Assembly (NCBI RefSeq): GCF_001280595.1
Contig: NZ_LITU01000082.1
Location: forward strand, 106,337-170,336
Length of the DNA: 64,000 nt
Origin: Paenibacillus xylanivorans
Lineage (GTDB): Bacteria; Bacillota; Bacilli; Paenibacillales; Paenibacillaceae
Direction of reading: 5' to 3'
Positions within the stretch are counted from its first letter, which is position 1. Every line of letters begins with the position of its first letter. The translations under genes and the position numbers were made by a program. Shown here piece by piece: positions 44,980-54,066 of this stretch. Below the pieces are notes generated by a model. It was not told the DNA's origin. It made no database searches and saw only the letters and a list, made by a program, of their open reading frames with translations.

Positions 44980-45543
44980 CTATACGTGAGGCACAGGTGT
45001 CATTTGATTGCGTTCCATCAGAATCCATAATTCATCAACCAATTCTTCTGTGGAGTACGGTTCGGCTGAGGTAATCCACCATTCAATCATGCCAGCCAGC
45101 GCGGAAGCAAGGAATTGAAGCATAATCTCCTTGTTCCTTCCCTGATTGATGCCACTCATGTCGATTTGTTTATCCAGTCCTCTCAACAGAGCAGCCTGCA
45201 AGCGAGTTCGAAATTCCGGGACACTTTGATCAGCCAACACTGCACCATAGAATAGGGCATGCTCTTTCAGATACCGAAAACTGTGCAGCAGAGCTTCTTT
45301 GGAAGGAAATATGCCAGTGACTCCGCAGAAGAGACTGCTCTCGATCAGTTTCACCAAATGGGATTTTATACACTGATCCAACAAATCAAACTTGTCCATA
45401 AAATGCAAATAAACCGTTCCGCGACTTACATTGGCTCGCTCTGCAATTTGATTAATCGTGATTTGCTCGAAATTTTTTTCGGACAGCAGTTGAATAAAGG
45501 CCTCTATAATCGATTCACGTGATTTTTGTATTCTTCTGTCCAT
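44980..45543 (-). CDS. TetR/AcrR family transcriptional regulator
   Basis: 187 residues from ATG 45543, with AAGGAG 5-6 nt upstream. N-terminal HTH ITINQIAERANVSRGTVYLH (about 27-46) and a C-terminal ligand domain of the TetR_C_33-like type (KEHALFYGAVLADQSVPEF). It is divergent from a dehydrogenase gene. The intergenic region carries a long inverted repeat over its own -10, so autorepression and control of the dehydrogenase are likely. Confidence 0.92.
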   Translation of the reverse strand: MDRRIQKSRESIIEAFIQLLSEKNFEQITINQIAERANVSRGTVYLHFMDKFDLLDQCIKSHLVKLIESSLFCGVTGIFPSKEALLHSFRYLKEHALFYGAVLADQSVPEFRTRLQAALLRGLDKQIDMSGINQGRNKEIMLQFLASALAGMIEWWITSAEPYSTEELVDELWILMERNQMTPVPHV

Positions 45544-45578
45544 ACTTACTCCTTTTATTATCGGATCTGAGATTGAAC

Positions 45579-45622
45579 AAAACAGTGGATTGTGTTCAAT
45601 ATTATACACATTCCACTGTTTT
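45579..45622. promoter_or_regulatory. TetR operator candidate: 17-nt inverted repeat over the divergent promoter
   Basis: Arms 45579-45595 and 45606-45622 (left arm AAAACAGTGGATTGTGT) match as inverted repeats at 16 of 17 positions, spaced by 10 nt. The minus-strand -10 TATAAT of tetR (45601-45606) lies between the arms. Arms of this length suit two cooperating TetR dimers or one extended site. Confidence 0.75.
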
Positions 45623-45719
45623 AACAATTGTCGTCCAATCCCATTATAAGTACGATCATTATATTGAACGGCTGGAAACAAATCAACTGACAGCCAGCAA
45701 TACCGAATGGAGGCCTATG

Positions 45720-46736
45720 ATGAAAACAGTAGTGATAGAGAATTATGGAGGCTCAGAAGTTTTTGCGGAGCAGGAGCGCGATATACCACATATTAGTGAT
45801 ACACAGGTGCTCGTGGAGATGAGGGCAACCACCGTATCCTCAGCGGATCAACTGATCAGAACCGGAGCATTCCGGCATTTCATGCCCGTCCAATTCCCTC
45901 ATGTTCTTGGAGTCGATATAACCGGAATCGTCGTGGCCACAGGGAGTAAGGTTACGCGTGCACAAATCGGGGATCGCGTTATTGCGGTGTCTCGTACAGG
46001 CGGTGGTTACGCCGAACATGTCGCTGTGGAAGAATGCGATCTTGCTGTGATAACGCAGTCCCTTTCCGATACAGAAGCTGCTTCGGTCTCTGCGTCCGGC
46101 ATGACGGCCTGGCAAGCCTTATTTCACTATGGCAAACTGCAGCCGGGACAGCGTATTCTGATCCACGCCGGTGCAGGTGGCGTAGGACACATCGCCATAC
46201 AATTAGCCAAACAACACGGCGCTTATGTGATCACCACAGCTCGGGCCCATAATCATTCATTTGTTCTTCAGCTCGGTGCCGACGAAGTGATTGATTATAC
46301 AACAACCGACTTTGCTGAGACTTTGAGTCCTGTTGATGTCGTGCTGGATATGGTTCGTGACCCGGTTGTCGATAAAGTCACGGGAATCGGAGCAACAGAA
46401 CTGAAAAATTACAGCATATTAAAGAATAATGGAACGTTCATTTCCCTTGTAAATCCGGTGATTGCGACGCAACCTCTCATCCGTGGAATTGATGCCCAGT
46501 TTGCCTTGATCAGCCCCAATGCTAACGACTGGGAAGCGTTTATCCAATGGATTCAGACGAATAAGCTCGATATACATGTAGACAACGTATTCCCCTTTAC
46601 CCGCCAAGGTGTAGCCGAAGCTCATAAATATTACGACACCCGGAATAAGAGAGGCAAAATAGTTATTCAGAGGGATGCTATAACAGATAATCTATCTTCC
46701 ATAGTTGCTCAAGAAACTGGGATGTCCCACTTGTAG
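45720..46736 (+). CDS. Zinc-independent MDR-family dehydrogenase (quinone oxidoreductase type)
   Basis: 338 residues. Start at ATG 45720, which has GGAGG 6 nt upstream; the adjacent ATG 45717 is too close. N-terminal GroES-like fold (VVIENYGGSEVFAEQERDIP, FPHVLGVDITGIVVATGSKV) and Rossmann motif GAGGVGHIAIQLAK (about 152-165). The structural zinc cysteines are absent, as in quinone oxidoreductases (Qor/YogA). It probably reduces reactive quinones or enones with NADPH. The divergent TetR gene suggests induction by such compounds. Confidence 0.9.
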   Translation: MKTVVIENYGGSEVFAEQERDIPHISDTQVLVEMRATTVSSADQLIRTGAFRHFMPVQFPHVLGVDITGIVVATGSKVTRAQIGDRVIAVSRTGGGYAEHVAVEECDLAVITQSLSDTEAASVSASGMTAWQALFHYGKLQPGQRILIHAGAGGVGHIAIQLAKQHGAYVITTARAHNHSFVLQLGADEVIDYTTTDFAETLSPVDVVLDMVRDPVVDKVTGIGATELKNYSILKNNGTFISLVNPVIATQPLIRGIDAQFALISPNANDWEAFIQWIQTNKLDIHVDNVFPFTRQGVAEAHKYYDTRNKRGKIVIQRDAITDNLSSIVAQETGMSHL

Positions 46737-46740
46737 CAGC

Positions 46741-46791
46741 AAAAAGAGCAAGTAATCGAACACTTTCAAGGTTCAGTTACTTGCTCTTTTT
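46741..46791. terminator. Bidirectional terminator
   Basis: AAAAAGAGCAAGTAA (46741-46755) is perfectly complementary to 46777-46791, giving A/T tracts on both sides between two convergent genes. Confidence 0.9.
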
Positions 46792-46795
46792 TTTA

Positions 46796-48637
46796 CTATT
46801 GTGCCTTGTTCCGCAGCTGACTGTAATACAGCTCGCTGTAGAAGCCGCCCTGTTCGAGCAATGCGTCATGCGAACCTTGCTCCAGCAGCTGGCCATCCTT
46901 CAGTACGAGAATCCGATCGGCTTGACGGATCGTGTTCAGTCGGTGCGCGATGACAAAGCTGGTGCGGCCTTGCATCAGGCGCTGCAGTCCTTCCTGGATT
47001 TTGATCTCCGTGACGGTATCAATACTGCTCGTTGCCTCGTCCAATACAAGAATGGACGGGTCGGCCAGAATTGCCCGGGCAATGGCGAGCAACTGCTTCT
47101 GCCCTTGGCTGATGCCACTTCCGTCGGCTTGAAGCACTTTGTCGTACCCGTCCTTCATCCGCATGATAAAGGAGTGAGCATTCGCCAGCCTTGAAGCAGC
47201 TTCTACCTCTTCATCGGTCGCATCCAGACGGCCGAAACGGATATTTTCCCGAATCGTGCCCTGGAACAGGAATGAATCCTGGAGTACAAAAGCCATATGG
47301 GAGCGCAAATTCTCACGCCGAATGGTTGTAATGTCGCGTCCATCCACTGTCAGTGCACCGGCTGTAGGATCGTAGAAGCGGGACAACAGCTGAATCAGGG
47401 TTGTTTTCCCGGCCCCTGTTGGACCTACCAGAGCAATCATCTCACCCGGCTTCGCTTCAAAGTTAATCTCATGCAAAATATTGCGCCCTTCATCGTATCC
47501 AAAGGATACCTTGTCGAAGCGAACAGCTCCCTCCACCTTTTCGAGGGATACTGCTGCGCCTTCATCCTTCGCTTCCTCATCCTCATCCAGCACTTCAAAC
47601 ACCCGCTCTGCCCCGGCAATCGCAGACAGTAACGTATTCCACTGATTGGCCAGATCGTTAAGTGGACGGGTAAACTGACGAGCATATTCCACAAAGATGA
47701 TAATTACCCCGACTGTAACGGAACCTTGAATCGCCAGGATCCCGCCGATGCCTGCGACAATCGCAAAACTAAGGTTATTCAGACCATTCATCAGCTTGGG
47801 AATAAAACCGGAGATCGTCTGTGCCCAGAAACCGGACAACCGGATTTTCGTATTTCGTTCCTCAAACCCGCGAATGACCCGTTCCTCCTGGGAAAACGCC
47901 TTGATAATCTTCTGTCCGGACAACGTCTCCTCAATGTAACCATTAAGTTCACCCAAATTGCGCTGACGCTGCTTGAACAGCGGCCCGGTTCTGCGTGTAA
48001 TCCAGCGCATGCCAATCGCCATCAGGGGTACAACGATAAATGTAAGTAAGGTCAGCAATGGACTTAACCAGAGCATCACGCCAAACGTTCCGATCAGTGT
48101 TAACACACTGGAGAATATCTGGATGGCCGAGCTGTTCAACGTACCGCTGACATTCTCAATGTCGTTGGTGACCCGGCTCATAATCTCCCCCTGTTGTCGC
48201 TTGCCGAAGAAAGGAATTGGCAGTTTGTGCAGATGGGAGAAGAGATCATACCGCATGCGGAACACCGTCTCCTGTGCAATTTCAATCATCCATATATTTT
48301 GCAGCCATGACGTCAGGGAAAACAGAACATAGACTGCCAGCAGTCCATACAAAAATGTCGTCCAGCTGGAACTCGTCGCTTCTCCATCAATGAATTTATC
48401 CACAGCGACACCGACCATATAAGGTCCAAGTAGGGCAAGTGCGGAACTGGCAAATACCATCAGCAGCACCATCGTCAGCTTGACCTTTCGACGGGCCAAA
48501 TACGTCCAGATCCGGCCTAACGTACCGGACCAGTTCTTCGCCCGTGCCTTCGGCTTGCGACCTCCACCTGCCTTCAGCGTCTCGGGATCCAACGGCGGTG
48601 GAGGCTGACGGAAAGGTTCAATGAATGCTTTGAACAT
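46796..48637 (-). CDS. Heterodimeric ABC exporter, subunit with the catalytic NBD
   Basis: 613 residues from ATG 48637, with GGGGAGGG 8 nt upstream and a 20-nt overlap with the partner gene. Six-helix exporter domain (about 50-340) and ATPase domain: Walker A GPTGAGKT (about 403), signature variant ISQGQKQLLAIARA, Walker B ILVLDEATSSID with intact catalytic Glu. Proposed partner is the upstream gene; together they resemble YheI/YheH (BmrC/BmrD) or YfiB/YfiC multidrug exporters. Substrate unknown. Confidence 0.92.
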   Translation of the reverse strand: MFKAFIEPFRQPPPPLDPETLKAGGGRKPKARAKNWSGTLGRIWTYLARRKVKLTMVLLMVFASSALALLGPYMVGVAVDKFIDGEATSSSWTTFLYGLLAVYVLFSLTSWLQNIWMIEIAQETVFRMRYDLFSHLHKLPIPFFGKRQQGEIMSRVTNDIENVSGTLNSSAIQIFSSVLTLIGTFGVMLWLSPLLTLLTFIVVPLMAIGMRWITRRTGPLFKQRQRNLGELNGYIEETLSGQKIIKAFSQEERVIRGFEERNTKIRLSGFWAQTISGFIPKLMNGLNNLSFAIVAGIGGILAIQGSVTVGVIIIFVEYARQFTRPLNDLANQWNTLLSAIAGAERVFEVLDEDEEAKDEGAAVSLEKVEGAVRFDKVSFGYDEGRNILHEINFEAKPGEMIALVGPTGAGKTTLIQLLSRFYDPTAGALTVDGRDITTIRRENLRSHMAFVLQDSFLFQGTIRENIRFGRLDATDEEVEAASRLANAHSFIMRMKDGYDKVLQADGSGISQGQKQLLAIARAILADPSILVLDEATSSIDTVTEIKIQEGLQRLMQGRTSFVIAHRLNTIRQADRILVLKDGQLLEQGSHDALLEQGGFYSELYYSQLRNKAQ

Positions 48638-50447
48638 GTGGTGTACCCTCCCCGTATTGTGATTCATAGATTCGGCGGTACAGTTCGGAGGAATCCATCA
48701 GATCCTCGTGTTTCCCCTGTCCAATCAGACGCCCATCGTCCAACAACAGAATCAGATCCGCAGAGGTGGTCGAACTGATCTTCTGCGTAATAATGAACGT
48801 TGTACACGACAACTCCTCCAGTGCATCCAGCAAGCTTGCTTCGGTGGCTACATCGAGAGCACTTGTACTGTCATCCAGAATCAAGATGCTTGGACGACGA
48901 ATCAATGCACGGGCAATCGAGAGTCGCTGCTTCTGTCCACCCGACAGATTGACTCCCCGCTGACCCAGCTGTGTATCGTAGCCATTCGGCAGCTTCTCAA
49001 TGGTCTCGTGAATCTGGGCACGCCGTGCTGCTTCCTCAATCTCTTCCAGCGTGGCGTCCTCCCGGCCCCAGGCAATGTTATCCCGTACCGATCCGGTAAA
49101 GAGGATCACCTCTTGTGGCACATAACCAATAGCTCCGCGCAGTGTGGAAATATCCAATCGTTCTGAATCATTTCCATCAATACGCACCTCGCCTTGATCC
49201 TCGGTATAAAGCCTTGGAATGAGCTGTACTAGTGAGGATTTTCCCGAACCTGTGGCGCCCATGATGGCAATACGCTCACCTCGTTTGGCTGAGAATGTAA
49301 TATCCTCCAGCACGGTAATCTCACTGCCCGGATAGCTGAACCCTACACCTTGAAAATCAACTGCGCCCTGGATAACAGGATTCCCTTTCCCAGTTTGCAC
49401 AGAACGACCAGTGTTCAATGATTCACCTGGTTGTCCCGATTGTCCTGATTGCTGTCCTACTTGCTCAGCTTTTCTTGATCCTTCATCTTGTGCTGAGTCC
49501 GATACATCCTCTGTATCAAAAACTTCATTAAGCCGCTGCGCCGAAGCACTTGCTCTGGAGAAGGTCACCAGAATCCAGGACAGCGCAGACAGCGCACCAA
49601 TGGTACGAAGCAGATAGTTAATGACAGCGACGACTTCACCCACGGTTGCACTGCCGGTAGTGATATCACGTCGTCCAAACCACAGAACGGCGATGATACA
49701 TCCATTCATCATGAGCAGCATGAATGGCATCGTTGTCTCCGTCAGGCGCAACGCGGAGATCGTGCCCTTCATCAGCTTGCCGCTATACCCGGCAAAGCGT
49801 TCAATCTCATGGCCCATCCGGACGAAGACACGGATCAGCCGAATGCCTGTCAGATTTTCCTGGATGACTCCGTTGACGGCATCCAGTCTGCGCTGCACAT
49901 TGCGGAACAGCAGCGCTGCCTTTTTGATCATCCAGATCACAAACACAAGCAGCACAGGCACCATGACAACGAGCAGCAGACCCAGCTTCGGATCCCCCAC
50001 CACCGCCATGATCATGCTGCCAATCACGACCAGCGGCACACGCGTCATGAATCGCAGACTCATAAACACCGTATCCTGCACCTGTGTGACGTCCCCGGTC
50101 AATCGGGTAATCAGGGATGATGTTGCAAAACGGTTAAACACTGCATAAGAGAACGCTTGCACTTTGTCATACAGCTTCTCCCGCAGATCGTAACCGAAGC
50201 CAAGACTCGCATGTGACGCAAAAAACGAGCTTGCAATACCCGCGGCAAATGCCACAACGGCACTTCCCACCAGTACGCCCCCCCATAGCCAGACCACCGA
50301 CAGGTCGCCTTGCTGGATACCGTTATCAATGATCTTCGAGATCAAATAGGGTTGAGCCAATTCGACCGTCAATTCAATCAGCATCATGACCAGTGCTGCG
50401 ATGGCGGCGACTCGGTACTTCTTCAGGTAGTACAACAGCTTGATCAT
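48618..50447 (-). CDS. Heterodimeric ABC exporter, subunit with the degenerate NBD
   Basis: 609 residues from ATG 50447 (GGAGGA 6 nt upstream; an ATG two codons earlier lies too close). Six-helix domain (about 1-310), then a Gln/Ser/Gly-rich linker (QQSGQSGQPGESLNTGRSVQ) and an ATPase domain: Walker A GATGSGKSS, signature LSGGQKQRLSIARA, Walker B ILILDDSTSALD, where Asp replaces the catalytic Glu. Together with the partner's altered signature this predicts one inactive and one active ATP site, the hallmark of asymmetric heterodimers. Confidence 0.92.
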   Translation of the reverse strand: MIKLLYYLKKYRVAAIAALVMMLIELTVELAQPYLISKIIDNGIQQGDLSVVWLWGGVLVGSAVVAFAAGIASSFFASHASLGFGYDLREKLYDKVQAFSYAVFNRFATSSLITRLTGDVTQVQDTVFMSLRFMTRVPLVVIGSMIMAVVGDPKLGLLLVVMVPVLLVFVIWMIKKAALLFRNVQRRLDAVNGVIQENLTGIRLIRVFVRMGHEIERFAGYSGKLMKGTISALRLTETTMPFMLLMMNGCIIAVLWFGRRDITTGSATVGEVVAVINYLLRTIGALSALSWILVTFSRASASAQRLNEVFDTEDVSDSAQDEGSRKAEQVGQQSGQSGQPGESLNTGRSVQTGKGNPVIQGAVDFQGVGFSYPGSEITVLEDITFSAKRGERIAIMGATGSGKSSLVQLIPRLYTEDQGEVRIDGNDSERLDISTLRGAIGYVPQEVILFTGSVRDNIAWGREDATLEEIEEAARRAQIHETIEKLPNGYDTQLGQRGVNLSGGQKQRLSIARALIRRPSILILDDSTSALDVATEASLLDALEELSCTTFIITQKISSTTSADLILLLDDGRLIGQGKHEDLMDSSELYRRIYESQYGEGTPHVQSIH

Positions 50448-50665
50448 AACCATTCCTCCGGCCCGGAGCGCTTTATCTTCGTGACGATTTGGTATGTTCA
50501 CGCAGCCAGCTCCGTTAGTCTCTTACCATAACTCTATGTAAAATTTCACGTATCCAATACGCTTATTATATCGCATTTTGAACCTTCAAATCGCTAATAT
50601 CTTCATTCCTTTTCTTTATTAACCTGAAATGGACGGTGAGGGAACAATCATTGGCAACAAAAAAA

Positions 50666-50684
50666 CCTGGGCAGATTGCCCAGG
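50666..50684 (-). terminator. Terminator of the lipoprotein gene
   Basis: CCTGGGCA and TGCCCAGG pair around a 3-nt loop; the minus strand continues T7. It is 32 nt past the stop. Confidence 0.88.
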
Positions 50685-50715
50685 CTTGTTGATTTAACAT
50701 ACGATAGTATCACGT

Positions 50716-51615
50716 TTATTTGCCGTATGTCTGTTCCAACCGTTCTTCCTCATTGGTGGATAGCAAAATGTTCAGCAGCCCCATCGTGTTATTCGCTTCC
50801 GTTCTGGCTGACTTATACATCTCGGCAAATGCCGCCTCGTCCTGGACCGGATCGATTACAGCCAGCTTGCCCCACACATCGCGGGCTTTATCGTAGAGTT
50901 TCGTTAAGGTGATATCATACGTATGCTGCGCGACAGGTGCCATGGAGTCGAACTCCGCTGCCGTCTTGAAAAAATCCATCGAGTCCGTAAAGGTCTGACT
51001 CGTGTAATCCTTGTTTTTCATGGCGTCCTCCGTGAGTAGCAGCGCCTGACGAGAAATAAATAACGTCTTGACCATGGCACGCTCCAGATTGGTTGCTTCT
51101 TCCCAGGTAACATAAGAGACATCGGGTGCCTGCACGGTTGTGAAAAAAGGAAAGGCGTCATCAATCAACCGCTGTGAATCGGAGTGGATCGGAATGCCTG
51201 TGTTCATATTGACTACTGCATCGCTATAGTTGGCGATATTAATATTTTTGGAACCTTCCTCACTGACTCGACGCACCGGATGATCTTTAATCGGAATACG
51301 AATATAGCCAAGTTTGTCGGCGTACTTCTGCTGTAACTCTTGGAGTGTGGAGTCCAAGCCAATCTTGCCTTCATCAGATGAGGAACCTGTTGCAGCCGAA
51401 TTCGAGGATGTGTCAGTAGTGTCATCTTCATTCGTATCTGCTGCTGACGTTTCAGTCGTTGATGTGTCGGGGCTATTGGTCGCTGTGGCTACTGTACTAG
51501 TCTCCTGAGTAGGTTCCTTCGCTGTTGTTTCCTTCGCCCCACCGCCACAAGCGGTAAGAACGGCTGCCAAGCTGAAAATAGCCGTGAACATCTTGATTCT
51601 ATGATTCCATCTCAT
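50716..51615 (-). CDS. Putative lipoprotein, unknown function
   Basis: 299 residues: signal and lipobox (AAVLTAC, Cys about 23), a low-complexity Thr/Ser/Glu/Asp linker (about 28-80), then a mostly helical domain (LQELQQKYADKLGYIRIPIK, WEEATNLERAMVKTLFISRQ, NTMGLLNILLSTNEEERLEQ). AAGGGGAAG lies upstream of the ATG. I do not recognise the domain. Monocistronic. Confidence 0.75.
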   Translation of the reverse strand: MRWNHRIKMFTAIFSLAAVLTACGGGAKETTAKEPTQETSTVATATNSPDTSTTETSAADTNEDDTTDTSSNSAATGSSSDEGKIGLDSTLQELQQKYADKLGYIRIPIKDHPVRRVSEEGSKNINIANYSDAVVNMNTGIPIHSDSQRLIDDAFPFFTTVQAPDVSYVTWEEATNLERAMVKTLFISRQALLLTEDAMKNKDYTSQTFTDSMDFFKTAAEFDSMAPVAQHTYDITLTKLYDKARDVWGKLAVIDPVQDEAAFAEMYKSARTEANNTMGLLNILLSTNEEERLEQTYGK

Positions 51616-51996
51616 CTCGTATAATCTTCCCCTTATCTTATGTATGTACCTGAATTACATCAACCTCTACTTTAAATCGTGAACAGCCCATTCCATAAAT
51701 CCCCTTTCGGATAACATGGATTATCCAGGATGAAATCTGGTCTTTATTTTATCATAAGTTAAATACTGGATGTATACAACTATATGCCTGCATCCTCATG
51801 TAACCTTAGCTATTCCCTAGTTCACGGACAAATCAAAAAAAACACGCTCATCCATGAAAGGATAACCGTGTTGATATGTATCCTGTGCTCTTCATCTCAT
51901 CCACACTTTACAACAAGTGATGAACCGAAATGAAGAGCACAAATCATTCAATTCCAATTCGTCGCGCTTGATTGATGTAACAGGTTCAAGCTCCTC
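51616..51996. other. Gene-free stretch with two hairpins
   Basis: No gene. It holds the lipoprotein promoter region and two stem-loops: a terminator at 51841-51873, and arms GTGCTCTTCAT (51885-51895) with ATGAAGAGCAC (51930-51940), 34 nt apart. Confidence 0.5.
51841..51873 (-). terminator. Terminator downstream of the NERD gene
   Basis: AACACG...ATCC pairs with GGAT...CGTGTT; the minus strand continues with a run of eight T. The stem has an internal loop. It lies 124 nt past the NERD stop, with the other hairpin between. Confidence 0.65.
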
Positions 51997-52728
51997 TTAT
52001 TTGATACCTTTGGCTTTTTCCATATGCTCAGCCCGGATCTGGGGATCTGTGGAATTGACTGCGGCCAACAAGTTGTAGATCGCCTGAATATCCTGCTCTT
52101 TATATAACGTTTCGGGGACTTCGGTCTCAAGCCTTTCCGTTTTGCGCAGAATGGTCTCAACCAGTTCATGATCATAGATAATCAGTTCATCCGAATTGAC
52201 ATACCGTACAGCAGGATCAACGCTGATTCGGCAGCGATTGGTGAAGGTCACAATGGAGACGAGACGAACTCGTTTATAATCACCGAGGTGTGCCTGAATG
52301 GCCTCTACATGCCCCCGGTGCTGCATCAGTGGGTTATACATCTTGATTCGGCTGCTGCTGACGGTCCAGTTGGCCTCTCTTCGGCCGCCGCGGATCTCAC
52401 CCGTTGTCAGGTTTCGTGTCTCAATTACAAAGATTCCCCGGGGACCAATGACGACATGATCAATGGATGAATAACCCGATCGGGACTTGGTATTGGCAAC
52501 GAGTAAGTCATTGAGAACTTTGTATTCACCAGGAAGACCATGCAGCTGCTGGGCAGTGGTAGGTTCCTCTGGCTGACGGGTCCAATCCCCGTCCGATTTC
52601 GTTTTGCGTCGACTGCGGACCATACGTGTGGGAATGGGGGCCGTTGACGGTAAAGATGAAGCGGAAGCTGTGATCTGGTTCGCGAGCTCTGGCTGTGACT
52701 TGAACAGAGACAGGATTTTTTTGAACAT
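51997..52728 (-). CDS. NERD domain protein
   Basis: 243 residues from ATG 52728, with GGAG 8 nt upstream. A basic, disordered N-terminal 70 residues precede a NERD (nuclease-related) domain: GEYKVLNDLLVANTK, YSSIDHVVIGPRGIFVIETR, EIRGGRREANWTV, PLMQHRGHVEAIQAHLG. Asp and Glu-x-Arg replace the canonical Glu-x-Lys of the endonuclease-like core (IETR rather than IEVK), which may impair catalysis. No partner helicase or kinase domain. Role unknown, probably nucleic-acid related. Confidence 0.85.
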   Translation of the reverse strand: MFKKILSLFKSQPELANQITASASSLPSTAPIPTRMVRSRRKTKSDGDWTRQPEEPTTAQQLHGLPGEYKVLNDLLVANTKSRSGYSSIDHVVIGPRGIFVIETRNLTTGEIRGGRREANWTVSSSRIKMYNPLMQHRGHVEAIQAHLGDYKRVRLVSIVTFTNRCRISVDPAVRYVNSDELIIYDHELVETILRKTERLETEVPETLYKEQDIQAIYNLLAAVNSTDPQIRAEHMEKAKGIK

Positions 52729-52911
52729 GGGCAAGCTCCGTTCTATGTAGTGTGGGTTTCGCACATCCATTATGTATACTTCTATTACTTATGTCGGATA
52801 AAGAAGGGCAAAAATAAAGGGAAGAGGACCAAAATTCCACGGCTTAACTAAAGTATATACGATTCTTTAACCAATACTGTGACTTTAGACGCATAGAAGA
52901 GGGGGAGATTT

Positions 52912-52957
52912 TAAAAAAACAGCGTATTCCTTTCTATTGAAGAAAAAGAACACGCTG
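52912..52957 (-). terminator. Terminator of the hydroxyacid dehydrogenase gene
   Basis: CAGCGTATTC (52920-52929) pairs with GAACACGCTG (52948-52957) with one mismatch; the minus strand ends in T7. Confidence 0.8.
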
Positions 52958-52975
52958 CTTGTCTGGTTGTGGCGA

Positions 52976-53869
52976 TTATGCCTTTAAATAGTAAGTGTAA
53001 AGCACCTGTGTACCCTTCTCATCCAGACCGTTCCTTGAGATTTCCTGATACAAGGATTCGGCCAGCGCCAGTCCTGGCGTCTTCATGCCCATGGCTTTGG
53101 CGGATTCGAGAGCGATACCCATGTCTTTGATAAAATGTTTCACATAGAATCCAGGCTCGTAATCGCCTGCGATCATGCGCGGACCGAGATTGCTAAGCGA
53201 CCAGCTTCCGGCTGCGCCGGTAGCAATGCTCTTGAGCACGTTCTCCGCGTCCAGACCCGAGGTCTTGGCATAGGCCAGTGCTTCGCACACACCCATCATA
53301 CCTGAGGCAATGGCGATCTGGTTGCACATTTTGGTATGCTGTCCCGCTCCCGCCTTGCCTTGCAGCACAATATTGGTGCCCATCTGCTCGAACAATGGAC
53401 GAACTGCTTCAAAGGCCTCCGTACTACCGCCAACCATAATGGACAGTTTGGCATCCCGAGCTCCAATATCTCCACCGGAAACAGGTGCATCCAATGCATG
53501 CAGTCCTTTCGCTTCCGCGGCTTCATAGATCCGTGCAGCCAGCAGTGGACTGGATGTGGTCATGTCAATCAGATACGAACCCGGTTTGGCGTTGGCCACG
53601 AGACCATCTTCGCCGAGATAAATCTCCTCGACATCCTTCGGATACCCCACCATCGTGATGATGACATCACACTCGGCTGCCAGTTTGGCTGGTGTGTCAT
53701 GCCATAGGGCACCTTCCTTCACGAGCGCTTCCGCTTTGGCGGACGTGCGCGTATAAACATGTAGCGGGTAACCTGCCTGCTGAATGTGACCTGCCATGCT
53801 TTTGCCCATCACGCCTGTACCGATAAAGCCAACTTTCGTCTCTCCAGGTGCCTTTGTCGTATTGGTCAT
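52976..53869 (-). CDS. Beta-hydroxyacid dehydrogenase (3-hydroxyisobutyrate / tartronate semialdehyde reductase family)
   Basis: 297 residues: Rossmann motif VGFIGTGVMGKSMAGHIQQA (13-32), substrate loop ALDAPVSGGDIGARDAKLSI (about 131-150), catalytic Lys in GAGQHTKMCNQ (about 181-191), C-terminal helices ending YYLKA. Such enzymes reduce or oxidise small beta-hydroxyacids with NAD(P). AAGGAGGAG precedes the ATG. Monocistronic; exact substrate (2-hydroxy-3-oxopropionate, 3-hydroxyisobutyrate or succinic semialdehyde) not decidable. Confidence 0.9.
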   Translation of the reverse strand: MTNTTKAPGETKVGFIGTGVMGKSMAGHIQQAGYPLHVYTRTSAKAEALVKEGALWHDTPAKLAAECDVIITMVGYPKDVEEIYLGEDGLVANAKPGSYLIDMTTSSPLLAARIYEAAEAKGLHALDAPVSGGDIGARDAKLSIMVGGSTEAFEAVRPLFEQMGTNIVLQGKAGAGQHTKMCNQIAIASGMMGVCEALAYAKTSGLDAENVLKSIATGAAGSWSLSNLGPRMIAGDYEPGFYVKHFIKDMGIALESAKAMGMKTPGLALAESLYQEISRNGLDEKGTQVLYTYYLKA

Positions 53870-54066
53870 CGTAGGTCTCCTCCTTATTTCTCTATCCTTC
53901 GTTTGGAGCTTGTCTTCTAAACTTACTATATCTGTATGTTAATGCTTTCTGTCTCTTCCGTCTATCTTGTTTCGTCTTCTATTGTGCAAAAAGATAAAAC
54001 AGGAATCGAAAATCCATTTCCTGTACAACCTAACGGAAACTTCCTTGAACGGAAAGGAGGATTTCC

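Noticed and set aside
53870..54066. SigG-type forespore promoter for the ger operon
   Set aside because: Expected from biology, but no convincing -35/-10 pair with correct spacing was found by eye.
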